A stretch of DNA of 64,000 nucleotides, from assembly GCA_038373885.1 (NCBI GenBank), contig JAWZYV010013176.1:57913-121912 (forward strand), written 5' to 3'. Within the stretch, counting starts at the first letter, position 1; each line of letters opens with the position of its first letter. A program made the translations under genes and the position numbers. Shown here piece by piece: positions 1 through 10,438 of this stretch. The DNA is from Cheiracanthium punctorium (lineage: Eukaryota > Arthropoda > Arachnida > Araneae > Cheiracanthiidae). Below the pieces are notes generated by a model. That model did not search any database. It was not told where the DNA came from and was given only the letters and a program-made list of their open reading frames with translations.

Positions 1-255
1 GTATAAATTAATTTAAACTTATTTTTAATTCTTCGAAATGCTCTATATCGATATACCAATATGTAGGAAAATAACTAACCACATTTATAAAGAGAATTTT
101 TAGCGTTAAAAAATAGCAAAATTTTTCAATTATTTGTTATTATAAGAAATATTTACAAAAATGACTAAAGTGTTTGTATTCCATACATGTTATGTTAGCA
201 ACTGTGATATAGCATTTCGAAGTAACGTTTAACTATCTGTTTCTTTGATTTCAGA

Positions 256-284
256 TTACTTAACACAAAATTTGTGTTAAGTAA
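256..284. repeat. Perfect 14-bp-arm palindrome
   Basis: TTACTTAACACAAA and its exact reverse complement are separated by one base. The palindrome is present in both copies of the AAGCTT element (here and near 25252-25280), so it belongs to the element. Confidence 0.85.
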
Positions 285-618
285 GTAAACCCATTCTATA
301 TTTCCAAATATGGAAATTATTCAAAATAAAATACAATTATACTACGAAATTGATTTCAAAATCAGTCGTTTGTCTCGATTTTGGCCAGCGGCAGTATTGC
401 TCATGAGTGTTGTGAAAGTTTTAAAACATGTGCTGCTCTTAAGTTTATATTATGTTTATTTCCCTATTAGTAGAGTCTCTAAATCACACATAAAATTATT
501 TTAATTTTGATGCATCCCATGGAAAAATAAAAAAAAACAAATAACATATCGCCCACTTATCAATCTGGCCAGAAAACCGCTTAATAATTCACTTCAAACT
601 TTAGTCATAGCTGCACAA

Positions 619-692
619 GGCTCCGGTGGCTGAATGGATAACGCGCTCGGCTACGAACCGAAAGGTCCCGGGTTCTATTCTAGCCACGGGCA
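619..692 (+). other. tRNA-Arg-like sequence inside the AAGCTT element
   Basis: The stretch has a good A-box (TGGCTGAATGGATAACGCGC), an anticodon stem TCGG/CCGA closing the loop CTACGAA (anticodon ACG, arginine type) and a B-box-like GGTTCTATTCT. The acceptor and T stems pair poorly and the B-box departs from GGTTCGANTCC. I read it as a tRNA-derived segment or captured pseudo-tRNA, not a working gene. The right copy (24848-24920, minus strand) keeps the same framework with a changed anticodon loop. Confidence 0.5.
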
Positions 693-1125
693 CTGATTAA
701 TGGAAACAGATTAAAATAACTTAAAATTACAGCATAGAGGGGGGGGGTAATGTGCGGAAAAAGAAAGTATGTGGGGCGCGTTCGCCCAAAAAAAAAATTT
801 TTGGGAAAATTTTTTAAGTTTGAAATTAAGCTTGAAATGCCAAGCTTGATTCAAGCTTGAAATGTCAACCTTAATGCAAGCTAGGCAAGTGTAAACTAGA
901 ACACTTGATTCAAGCTTGCATCAAGCTTACACGCCTGGAATTTTCAATCTTAATTCAAGCTTATTGACTTGATAAATCAAGCTTGCTGCAAGTTTGATGC
1001 AAGTTTGCTGTGCTGTCTGGGGTGTTGTGAAATCTGTAAAAAAAATATAGTTGTCATTAAGTACAAGGTGTATCAATTGGAACTATCACTCTAGCGGATT
1101 AAAACCATCATTTACTTCCAGTTCT

Positions 1126-1347
1126 GTTGCAAACAGTCAGCTACAGAAAATATGTGTACAACTTTAAGTACTATTGTTATCATGTGACACTGTGCAGGTT
1201 TGGTACCGAAAGTTCAAAAACAAGGACTATGACATTCAAGAAGCAGATAGCTCTGGCTTGTCTTGATGCTGATGAGGCCAATGTCACATGATACAACAAT
1301 AGTACTTAAAGTTGTACACATATTTTCTGTAGCTGACTGTTTGCAAC
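1126..1347. repeat. Long hairpin with a mariner-like transposase scrap in the loop
   Basis: Arms 1126-1189 and 1282-1347 are reverse complements apart from a 2-nt insertion. The loop (about 1190-1281) translates on the plus strand to VQVWYRKFKNKDYDI, which resembles the helix-turn-helix segment of mariner transposases (family pattern W[FY]xxFxxGDxDxxD). Stops follow soon after. The structure looks like an inverted rearrangement of a mariner remnant; its transcript could fold into a long RNA hairpin. Confidence 0.6.
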
Positions 1348-1474
1348 ATAACTGCGATTACTTGTGGTGGAAGATCAATAATTAACCACTACCACTCGAC
1401 AGTTATCTCAGGAGTTAGAAGTCAGTTTTTAAAGCAAATTTGGCGGAAAACTTTCGTTACAACCTGATATATAT

Positions 1475-2518
1475 ATATTAGGTATACTCTTTTTTTGTTG
1501 TTGAATTCCAGCAACTTAGCAAACTTTTTCTCTGCACAAGCGTTACATCATTAGCAAAATAGCTCCGGAAAATATTTAAAATACCGATTAGCTAGAAATA
1601 AACCCAACATCTCTCAAATTAACTTTAATAAGTTCTGTTGCAAGTGAGAGTTTTTCAACGTCGTATGGTTCGATATTACTCCGTTTGAAAACTACTGCGA
1701 GAAATACTACTCGGACTATACCAGACAACTACTCGGGGTCAGAACGTGACGTCATAAATTAAAAGTTGCGTGAAATTTGTAAACTCTGCAACAGAATTTA
1801 ACGTCATATTCGCAATTTGAGCTATTCTAAATAGTTCCTCGAAGTTATACAGTGATGTTTTACACGAGACAATCATGGAAGTAAATATTTAAACTGGGAC
1901 GGGTTGGATATTTTCCACCACGTCGAGATAAAACATTTTGCGGTGCTAAGGTCAATCTGGCAAGAATTATGCTTAAAAATATATGGAGAGCTGTTTTAAT
2001 GGCAATGCATAAATTGTAAAGAATCATCAAAGAGTAGAAAGGCATCATTGATCTAATCTGTTTTTTTAAATTTAGCATTAAAGAGGGAGAAACGAACAGG
2101 GGCGTAGCCAGAAATTTTTCATGGAGGGGAGTTACGACTACTACAACTCATATATATGTATACGTGTGTTTGATAATTTCGTGAAGAATATGCATTTTGT
2201 ATTTTGTATGGCAAAAATTTCTCATGGGGGGGTTATGACCCCCCACTACCCCCCCCCTTGGCTACGCCCCTTAATATAAGTAATAGGTGTAATAGTTGAT
2301 TTGTTAGGTTAATATGGATTAAAGCACAGTATTGAAAGTGTTCTATTCATCATTTTTCAAAACGCGATCAACTTACAACTAATTAAACTAACCGTTAATA
2401 TATCCCGCGGTAGTTTCAACAAAGGGGCTATTTGAACTATTTTTTTTTTCGCACAGATGCGATTATATTTTAGGAAAATATTCGTTTCCTACAGTGCGAA
2501 GAACGGGCACGCAGCTAG
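1475..2518 (+). mobile_element. Helitron family B, 3' part (copy B1)
   Basis: The 3' end shows the Helitron signature: a short hairpin region with GTGCGAAGAACGGGCAC, then CTAG (2515-2518) followed by T. The body aligns with 15785-16744 and, in its second half, with 42072-43876. The 5' terminus of the family (TCTATTATATAAATGTG) is missing here, so the copy is 5'-truncated. It contains a MITE at 2097-2272 that the 15.8-kb copy lacks. No Rep/helicase reading frame is present. The left boundary is approximate. Confidence 0.65.
2097..2272 (+). mobile_element. hAT-type MITE, GGGGCGTAGCC family
   Basis: It starts with CAGGGGCGTAGCCAGA and ends with TGGCTACGCCCC, forming terminal inverted repeats around a G- and C-run-rich centre. 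It is one of five copies in the window. The sister Helitron near 16395-16420 shows the empty site. The 8-bp target duplication seen at other copies is not clear here. Confidence 0.8.
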
Positions 2519-2750
2519 TCTATTATATGAATGTGAAAGTTTGTTTGTCCGAGAACACCTCCCACACCATTCGACCGATTGGCTTGAAATTACATTGACA
2601 GACATGTATAACGGCAGGAGAGGTCGTAGGCTGCTTTAAAATTCTGGAAATACACCAGACCCCTAATTTTTAATGATTTTTCACAAATTTCAGCGCAGAA
2701 AGCTACTCAAATGTCCGATTTGAGCACATTAGTATAAGCATAGTTGACAA
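2519..2750 (+). mobile_element. Helitron family B 5' end directly abutting the previous Helitron
   Basis: TCTATTATATGAATGTGAAAG begins in the base after the upstream CTAG. The next 220 bp match the start of the Helitron at 42072, including the GTTTGTTTGTCCG tract and the later CTACTCAAATGTCCGATTT segment. The right end fades near 2750. No coding potential. Confidence 0.6.
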
Positions 2751-3310
2751 AGGTAGATTTATTTATTTATACCTTCAATAATTCAAGTGAGATTGACGTT
2801 ATTTTGATGTCACGAGTTTACAAATGCATTAGAAATCCTAATTAGGTTAACAAGCTTTTACAAAAAATTACATCACGAGCGAAATAATAAATTTCCACCA
2901 TATCAGATGCTGTAGAAATAAATAACGTTTATTTTATTTTTTTTCTTCCTTCATTCACTAATTTATGTTAGATATTGTAACTGAGAATGATGTCATTTTG
3001 ACGTCATGAGTTTAAAAATGAGTTAGAAATCTAATTAGGGCCGAGATGGAGATCTCTATTGAAAGTCATTATAAACCAATTTTATTGACGATTCCAGTTT
3101 TTAATCCAATAATAAAACTAGAATCGGTCAATAAACTGGTTTATAACGACGGTAAATAGAGTCTGCATCCCAGCCTTAGTTAAAAGGCTTTGACGAAAAA
3201 ATTTATTATTTTATAAACCTTTAATTTATTATTTGTTTTGCTTAATTCCCGAGCTACCCCTGGCGATTTTTGAACACAATGATTTTTCTACAACCATAAT
3301 AACGAAAGGA
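2751..3310. other. Unassigned AT-rich sequence
   Basis: No convincing gene, RNA or terminal-repeat element was found. Two segments carry similar wording around GATGTCACGAGTTTA and GACGTCATGAGTTTA (near 2808 and 3000), also met at 42920, so this is probably degraded Helitron-family sequence. Confidence 0.5.
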
Positions 3311-3363
3311 CAAGTGCGGATTAAAGGGGGGGGGGCGACCCCCCTTGCATTAATCCGCCACTG
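3311..3363. mobile_element. 53-bp hAT-type MITE remnant, GCGGATTAA family
   Basis: GTGCGGATTAA and TTAATCCGCCACTG are inverted ends around a short G/C run. It is flanked by an exact 8-bp duplication, CGAAAGGA, at 3303-3310 and 3364-3371. A longer member lies at 18313-18495. Confidence 0.8.
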
Positions 3364-3724
3364 CGAAAGGAAACTGGCATTTTTTAAAATCGTGCGAAAT
3401 TTGAATGTCACCTCAAGGTGGAAAATACTAATTAACAATACATAGTATTCGCAATCGGTTTGAAGACGGTCGGGGTGTGTATTCCCAAAAATCATGCAAA
3501 ATGTCACCAATTTTGGACGACTATTGGCGGTATTGTATATATGTACATACAAGGGTGGCGCTGGCTTTTTTTAGAGTTTCGCCAAATTAGATTTTGCCGG
3601 ATATCATTAAAAAATGCAATTTCCAATATTTTCGCCAAATCGTATTTTCTTTCGCCAAACTAACTTTATTACCGCAATTTGGGACATTGGCGATCGACAG
3701 CGCGACCCCTGTGTGTGTATATAT

Positions 3725-3964
3725 TGAAGTGTCAGAAGTCCGTTTGGATCGCAGAAGAACGAATCAGTCCATGTTTAATACAAATATATTTATTAGAACA
3801 AACACATCACATCACAATATCATGCTTACACAGAGAACAACAACACACAGAATGAATCTCGATGCTTCGAGTGAAGCGCGTCACGTGACTTTCTTCCGGG
3901 AGCTTTAGCAGGTAGTCATAGAAACGAAAAAGAAAAACAATGCGTATGAACGCACAGTCCTTCA
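3725..3964 (-). repeat. Copia 3' LTR
   Basis: This 240-bp repeat begins TGAAGTGTCAG and ends CAGTCCTTCA as written on the plus strand. It matches 8111-8345 except for three substitutions and an extra 5-bp step in the ACATCACATCA tract. Confidence 0.95.
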
Positions 3965-3975
3965 ATCTCCCCCTG
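3965..3975 (-). other. Polypurine tract of the Copia element
   Basis: Read on the minus strand, the bases just upstream of the 3' LTR are AGGGGGAGAT, a purine run in the position used to prime plus-strand DNA synthesis in LTR retrotransposons. Confidence 0.8.
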
Positions 3976-4070
3976 CGGATTTACGCATTTTCTTTTCTCT
4001 TTTTCTTTCAGACACAAATTATCAAAAATATTACATAGAACTTATATAACACACACATATAAAGATACAA

Positions 4071-7000
4071 TCAAATTAAATTTATCTTTTCCATAGACCA
4101 TAACATTTTATCAGATGATACTGCTTTCGTTAGAAAATCCGCAATCATTTTGTCAGTAGATATGTATTTTAACTGGATAATACTGTTTTCAATCATGTCT
4201 CTTACAAAATAAAATTTTAAATTTGCATGTCTCGTTTTGTTCGATGGTTCAGATCCATTTAACCAATCAATTGCTGACTGATTATCAGAAAATATTACTA
4301 CGGGTTCATTTACAAAATTATTACAATTAAGTTCTTTCAATAAATTTAACGTCCAGGTAACATGTTTTGCTGTTTCAGAAATAGCAAACAACTCCACTTC
4401 ACAGGTAGAAGTTCCTACACATCTTTGTTTATTACATTTCCAAGATACTAATGACGAACCTATCATAATTACTCCACCAGAAAAAGATTTCCCTTCAGTT
4501 GCATTTCCCCAGCTGGAATCAGCACTAGCATTCACGTAACCCATTTCATTGTCATAAATTAGCATTTTGTTTTTAGAACCTTGTAAATATTTTAGAATAC
4601 GTTTTAGTAGCAAAAAATGACGTTTCTCAGGACGCTCATTAAATTGAGAAAGGTAACACATAACAAATGATAAATCTGGACTTGTTCTGTTTCATAAGTA
4701 CAATAGTTCACCTAATAATGCTCTATATTGTGTTTGATCAACTAGATCATCATTAGTTTCGATATTTTTATCCTCACCTTTACATATAGGAATTTTAACA
4801 CTTTTGCATTGTTCCATCCCGTGTTTTTGTAAAAGGGATTCAATATATTTTCTCTGAGATAACCCAATACCGTTCTCTAAGTGATGTATCTCAATTCCGA
4901 GAAATTTACCATTTTGTGTAGTATCCTTTAGCTCAAATATTTTCTCAAGTTTTAGAATTATTTCTTAACGCAAATTTTCGTTTTTACTGAAGATTGCTAA
5001 ATCATCTACGTAAGCGCAAATAATTACAAAATTATTTTTATCATTCAATAGAAAAACACAATTATCTGAAGCAGTCTCTTTAAAACCAATTTTTTGAAGT
5101 TCGGATTTAAATTTAAGGTACCAATTTCGGCCTGATTGTGGTAATCCGTAAATGCTTTTATTGAGTTTGCACACTTTATTATTACCAAACTCATTTTCAA
5201 ATCCAGGGGGTACTGAAACAAAAACAGTTTCATCGATATGTCCGTATAAGTATGCAGTTTTAACATCATAAAATCTAACATCCCAATTCATTTTAGCTGA
5301 CATTGCCATTAACATTCACCATGATTCTATGTTAACTACTGGAGAGTATGATTCTGAATAGTCTTTGTTTTTAGTCTGATTATATGCAGCTGCAACAAGA
5401 TAATAAGATCTAGCTTTAAATTGTTTTTTACCATCGTTCTCTTTTACAGTAAAAACCCATTTACTATTAATAATTTTCTCTCCCTTTGGTTTTTCTACAA
5501 TATCAAAAACATTGTGTTTCCCTAACGAGTTTAGTTCCTCCTTCATCGCATTTTCCCAACTTTCCCAATCCTCTGATTTTCTCGCCTCTTGGACGCTTTT
5601 AGGAGTTTCTACACAAGCTAAATTAGCACTGTATTTAACTTTAAGTCTTTCTGATCTCCGTAGTGGTTGTTTTAAACTATTATTTTGCTCTCCTACACTG
5701 TTTTCATCCCTTTCAAGCACCTCTGATGGTCTTTCGCAGTCACGGGATTCAACGCTATCGAAATGGCTGTTTTCCTCATCTACATTAATCTGTATGGAAT
5801 TTAAGTTAGGATCGCTGTTAGATTTTTCACTATTAGTGTCGAAAAATAGCGTTTCTATATCCCAAATAAAGTCTTTTGAGTAATAAGATCTGTTTACTAA
5901 AAATTTACTTCCCATTACATGTTCGATGAATTTAATTGATCTTTCTTCAAGAACCCTTCTGCTTTCTATATCATAAATTCGATACGCTCGTCTTTCATTT
6001 GAGTAACCCAGCATAATACCACGCTTTCCTGGCACTTGTAATTTACTACGAGATTGTTTGGGAATGTGAAAATAAACAAGGCAACCAAAATTTCGTAAAT
6101 AATTAATATTTGGCTTTTCACCATGCCAAAGTTCATAAGGTGTTTTACCTTTCCCTTTCCTATAAGTCAAATTTGTAACATGAGTACTGCAAGCAACTGC
6201 TTCCGCCCAAAAATTTAAGGGAAGACCACTGTCATAAATTAAAGTTCTAGCACGTTCTAGAATAACCCTATTAGCCCTTTCTGCTTTGCCATTACTCTCA
6301 GGATTATAAGGGACTGTTTTCTCGTGTATTATACCGGACTGAGACAAATATTGATCAAATTCCTCATTTACAAATTCCCCGCCATTATCTGATCTAATAC
6401 GTTTAATTTTAGCATTTGTAAGATTTTCGAATCTCTCTTTGAAACTAATGATTTTACTTAAAACGTCATTTTTATGCTTTACAAAATAAGTAAAATACAT
6501 ACCAGAAAAATCGTCAACAATTACAAGAAAATAATTTGATCCATTCAAAGAAGGAACATGTATAGGCCCACATAAATCCACATGTACTAATTCAAGAATA
6601 GAATTGCTTTGATTCACATCTATAATTTTATGCGGTTTACGAGTAATTTTACTGACATTACAAGCGTCACATTCTGAATTTAAATTAACAACCATATCAC
6701 CATTTTTAGTCATGTTCTCATTTATCATTTTCGACAAGTAGTTAGCATTTATGTGACATAATCTCTTATGCCACAAAACAGATGGAATCAATTTTTCACA
6801 TTCAGTTTGATTAATTTCCTGCAATACATGTGAATTTATATCAGGTTGCATAACAATTTCCAGACGTTTACCTTTTTTAAATGCCGTTAACAATATTTCA
6901 CCAGAACTATTTGTGATAAACACTCTATCATCATCAGAAATAAGTTTATATCCCCTTTCCATTAGTGTAGTTACAGACAACAAATTATTTCTTAATTTAG

Positions 7001-8030
7001 GTATAAACATTATATTTTCTATGGTAACTGGAACACATTCAGAAAAATTATTAGCTTTGGCTTTAACAAAACCAGTACCTTCACTAATTAAACAATCATT
7101 TATACCTGCTTGCATAATTTTACTACAATTAAAATCAATTTTATGAAACCATTTTAAACTATTACACATATGACAAGAAGCCCCACTATCAAGTAACCAA
7201 ATATCAGAATCTTTACCTGTTTCATCTTCATCTGTAGCATTAAAAGCACAACTGCCATCTGATTTACTTACTTCGGAAGTATAGTTCACATTTTTTCTTT
7301 CTGGGGTTTTGGGTTTTGAGTTCTTTGATTTCACTGTAGCGTTCTGAAAGTTATTAGTTTTTCTGAAAAAACAGTTTCTAGCTAAATGTCCCTTTTTTGA
7401 ACAGACGTAGCATACCTTTTCAGTTTTTCGATCTCGGTTTCGCACTAAGAAGGCTCCGTCAACTTGCGTGTGATTCTTGTTCCGTAACAGCTCTCGTTCT
7501 TCCTCTCTCAGAATCTCCAAGATGTCGTCCATAGTTTTGTTTCTTTGGGTTTTTAGAACTTCTCTAATACGGGAAAATTTTCCTCTTAATCCTCGGACGG
7601 TGTAGTATACCAGCTCTCTAGGTGATATATCAAGTCCAAGAGAAGAACATTTCGTTGCTAAGCCACGAGCTCGAGCTATGTAGTCATTTATAATTTCTTT
7701 ATCATGAAGCTCTAAGTTTTTCAATTCTTGACCGGCGTCTATTTTTCGATCTTCGAGCGTTCCAGTAAAGTTATTCTTAATTTTATTCCACAAATTCTTC
7801 GCATTCTTTTCAGTAGCGTACTGTAGTGCTTGTTCATCTGCTAACGAAAGTTTGATATAAGCAACCGCTTCGTCGTTTCGTTTTTTCCATTCAATTAATT
7901 TCTCGGGTTCCTTGGGCTTATCTTCATCGATAACTTCACTTAAGCCTTTTATGCATAACATAGCTTCTATTTTCATGGCCCATGTGTGATAATTCACAGC
8001 CGTAAGAACAGGAACTGGAAGCCGATCCAT
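4071..8030 (-). pseudogene. Copia gag-pol polyprotein with three in-frame stops
   Basis: One frame of 1320 codons runs from an ATG at 8030 to a TAA at 4071, broken by TGA at 5316-5318, TAA at 4965-4967 and TGA at 4692-4694; there is no frameshift. Gag occupies about the first 200 residues (UBN2-type) and ends in a zinc knuckle C-x2-C-x4-H-x4-C at 207-220 (CYVCSKKGHLARNC). Protease has DSGA at 281. The integrase zinc-binding part has H421, H426, C454 and C457; the catalytic triad is D485, D548 and E584, the last two 35 residues apart. Reverse transcriptase begins near WVFTVK and keeps the active-site YVDD just before the second stop. RNase H follows, with FSDNQSAIDW and the terminal DFLTKAV. 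The first and second stops fall inside RT, so only Gag, protease and integrase could be made from this copy. Everything else looks intact, so decay has been short. Confidence 0.95.
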
Positions 8031-8096
8031 TCTTCGGTTGTTTCGTTTTATGCTATTTTCAGCTACTTAAGAATATTTCTTTCCGAAACCAACCAC

Positions 8097-8108
8097 GCTC
8101 TGCTACCA
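8097..8108 (-). other. Primer-binding site, initiator tRNA-Met type
   Basis: Two bases inside the 5' LTR the minus strand reads TGGTAGCAGAGC. This is complementary to the 3' end of eukaryotic initiator tRNA-Met (from general knowledge of that tRNA), the usual primer type for Copia elements. Confidence 0.85.
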
Positions 8109-8110
8109 CT

Positions 8111-8341
8111 TGAAGTGTCAGAAGTCCGTTTGGATCGCCGAAGAACGAATCAGTCCATGTTTAATACAAATATATTTATTAGAACAAACACATCACAATA
8201 TCATGCTTACATAGAGAACAACAACACACAGAATGAATCTCGACGCTTCGAGTGAAGCGCGTCACGTGACTTTCTTCCGGGAGCTTTAGCAGGTAGTCAT
8301 AGAAACGAAAAAGAAAAACAATGCGTATGAACGCACAGTCC

Positions 8342-8345
<4 letters not shown>
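8111..8345 (-). repeat. Copia 5' LTR
   Basis: This 235-bp LTR is the promoter copy in the orientation of the element. Plus-strand positions 8181-8185 hold TTTATT, so an AATAAA-type signal lies on the plus-complement side; I could not place a TATA box with confidence. Confidence 0.95.
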
Positions 8346-8412
<67 letters not shown>

Positions 8413-8508
8413 TTATAATAGCTTACTTACGTAAAGTGAAATCCCAAGATAATCCATTGATAAAGTGAAAAAATAGAAACATATAACAATATATATATAT
8501 ATATATAT
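8346..8508. repeat. TA dinucleotide tracts that received two LTR insertions
   Basis: Pure TA runs lie at 8346-8402 and about 8491-8508, with 80 bp of other sequence between. The Copia element ends at the left edge of the first run and the solo LTR starts at the right edge of the second. Confidence 0.85.
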
Positions 8509-9401
8509 TGTTACGAATTTTCGGGGCAACCCGCTGCTCTGGGGCTTAAAATGGTTTAAAATTCGTATTCTACGCTTCAAATAGATAAATTTTGCTTTTT
8601 GTTGCATCAAACTCGGCCAATTAGAACCGGAGATACGGAGGTTTCGGTTTCCCATTCAAATATATGGGATTTCTAGAAAACTCGAGAAATATTGGTCCTA
8701 GAGCTTAGATCTCTTCACATTTGGGGACTTATTTTTGGCGCCAAATTTGGCGATATTTCGCCAAAAGTCGCCAAGCCTGGCGACTTTTTGGTCATTTGTC
8801 GCGATTTCCCAATGGGGCCTGGAAGTTGTTTTTCCTGCATTAAAAACGCATAATAACCAAACATTTCTCTTCTATGACGTAATCAAAATTCACGCTTTAT
8901 GTAGAACCCTCGAGAAATTGACTTTTTCTGCGTCGGCTATTTATAGAAGCGCGCGTCGCCCCGAAAGTTCAGTGCGAATTGAACGCTCAATGTGTGAAGA
9001 GCTCTCAGTACGTTTTGTGAATTGATAGTGCTATAGAAGCTGTGTTTTAGCTTGCTTTATGAAGCTGTTTTTAAAGTGCTGTGTGTACATTTTTCATCGC
9101 TGAGTCTTGAGAGACTGTTAGTGTTATTTCTCGTATATTTTCACTGAATTTTTGCCTGTGAATGTGACTTATTTTGTGTGAGAAATACAGCATTTGTGAG
9201 AGCTTCTGACCTAAGCGGATTGTTAAAAGCACGTTACTGCTAGATTGTGCTTGTGAATTGTGTACAGCTGATTGATCTACGAAGTTCGAGAAGCAATAAA
9301 GTTTGTGTTCCATCCTGACAAGTTACTTTTTACTTGAACTTTTTACACTAACTGGACATTAGAACGACGAACCCCAGGAGTAGCAGAGTAATTCCGCAAC
9401 A
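8509..9401 (+). mobile_element. Solo LTR of a second retrotransposon (Gypsy- or Bel-like)
   Basis: The 893-bp unit begins TGTTACGAA and ends TTCCGCAACA. It carries TATTTATA at 8938-8945 and AATAAA at 9295-9300, a plausible promoter and poly(A) signal. ATAT flanks both ends (8505-8508 and 9402-9405), but within a TA tract this is weak evidence of a duplication. A second LTR of the same family runs off the window at 63422-64000 and a fragment lies at 56699-56966. With no internal domain beside it, this is best read as a solo LTR left by recombination. The superfamily cannot be told from an LTR alone. Confidence 0.85.
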
Positions 9402-9469
9402 ATATATATATCTTAGCATATATTAGAAAAAATGCCTACCCCCAGGCCAGCCATTGTTATTATAGAATT

Positions 9470-9786
9470 AAAAAACCAAAAAAAAACACGCTTTAGTGCT
9501 AAATTGAACTAACTAAAAAGCGAAAAAAATTCTTAATATAGAAATAAATTAATGAACGAAAAATAGTATTATTGTGAAAAAAGCGTGGGGCGCTTTGTGC
9601 TATATTTTTTGTATCATTTTTGTACTAATCGTAACGCTCGAATATTCTCAAGAACTGATATATGGAGCACCCCACGCTTTTTTCACAATAATACTATGTT
9701 TCGTTCATTAATTTATTTCTATATTAAGAATTTTTTTCGCTTTTTAGTTAGTTCAATTTATCACTAAAGCGTGTTTTTTGGTTTTT
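9470..9786. mobile_element. Foldback element (palindromic MITE)
   Basis: Arms of about 115-120 bp (9470-9590 and 9670-9786) are almost exact reverse complements around a 79-bp loop. Each arm contains CACGCTTTAGTG-like sequence and TAGTATTATTGTG. No coding capacity. The structure is that of a foldback or long-TIR MITE; no clear target duplication was found. Confidence 0.8.
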
Positions 9787-9954
9787 TGAACTATATTTTT
9801 ATTTTTTGCTTTTTAGTTCGATTTGCTATAAAAGCGTGTTTTTTAGTTTTTGTTAAACAATATATTTAAAATTTATTTTTAATTTTCGATATCTTATAAA
9901 TAAAAATGAAATTCTGTTTGTTTGTTTGTTTGTTTGTTTGTTTGTGGATTTGAT

Positions 9955-10438
9955 TCGTATACAAATCCACAAAAATGGACCTATCGGCCTGAAATTTAGT
10001 ACAGATATGTAAAATAATATAGAATAACTCATAGTCCACTTTAAAACTTTGAAAGTCCACCCGTTCCCGGAATTTAAGAGATTTTTTTATGCTCTTCACG
10101 CAAAAATCTTTCCGTAATTGTAACCCCTGTAGTGAAAAAAGTGTAAAATAAGGATCGTGGTTGCCATGTGTGGCGATTTTGCCGAATAAAATGTCGTTCG
10201 TATACAAATCCACAAAAATGAACCTATCGGCCTGAAATTTAGCACAGATATGTAAAATAATATAGAATAAATCGTAGTCCACTTTAAAACTTTGAAAGTC
10301 CACCCGATCCCGGAATTTAAGAGATTTTTAATGCTATTCACGCAAAAAGCTTTCCGTAATTGTAACCCCTGTAGTGAAAAAAGTGTGAAATAAGGATCGT
10401 GGTTGCCATGTGTGGCGATTTTGCCGAATAAAATGTTT
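9955..10438 (+). repeat. 242-bp tandem duplication inside Helitron A1
   Basis: GTATACAAATCCAC recurs at 9957 and 10199, and the sequence after each stays nearly identical through ATTTTGCCGAATAAAATG. The sister Helitron at 43877 has only one unit, so the duplication arose in this copy or its recent parent. Confidence 0.85.

Larger units (their letters stand above)
1..1021 (-). mobile_element. AAGCTT-rich inverted-repeat transposon, left copy, cut by the window edge
   Basis: This is a reverse-complement copy of the element at 24547-25916; the two align base for base from the window start to 1021. It ends with GTGCTGTCTGGG at 1010-1021, the terminal inverted repeat of the family. The inner edge (about 800-1005) is packed with AAGCTTGA/TCAAGCTT motifs, and a perfect palindrome lies at 256-284. 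A 64-codon open frame at 310-504 is kept in both copies but resembles no protein I know and is probably chance. The other end lies outside the window. I see no transposase, so it is a non-autonomous DNA element of unassigned superfamily. Confidence 0.75.
3725..8345 (-). mobile_element. Copia (Ty1/copia) LTR retrotransposon, almost complete
   Basis: All parts of a Copia element are present on the minus strand in the right order: 5' LTR (8111-8345), primer-binding site (8097-8108), a single gag-pol frame (8030-4071), polypurine tract (3965-3975) and 3' LTR (3725-3964). The domain order protease-integrase-RT-RNase H is diagnostic of Copia; Gypsy places integrase last. The element lies in a TA tract, so the apparent 5-bp duplication TATAT (3720-3724 and 8346-8350) is plausible but ambiguous. 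The LTRs differ by three substitutions and one 5-bp indel, so the insertion is recent. Three in-frame stops make this copy inactive. Confidence 0.95.

Noticed and set aside
310..504. 64-codon open frame repeated in the two AAGCTT elements
   Set aside because: It is preserved only because the two element copies are nearly identical; no domain, and codon content is that of AT-rich repeat.
1266..1290. CTGATGAGGCC as a second hammerhead core
   Set aside because: No helix II closing onto a GAAA; it lies in the mariner scrap.
8735..9025. 96-codon frame in the solo LTR
   Set aside because: It spans the LTR promoter region and has no domain; the homologous LTR at 63.4 kb does not keep it.
9866..10303. 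145-residue minus frame
   Set aside because: It runs over the 242-bp tandem repeat and the GTTT tract at the Helitron A 5' end; shadow of a repeat.
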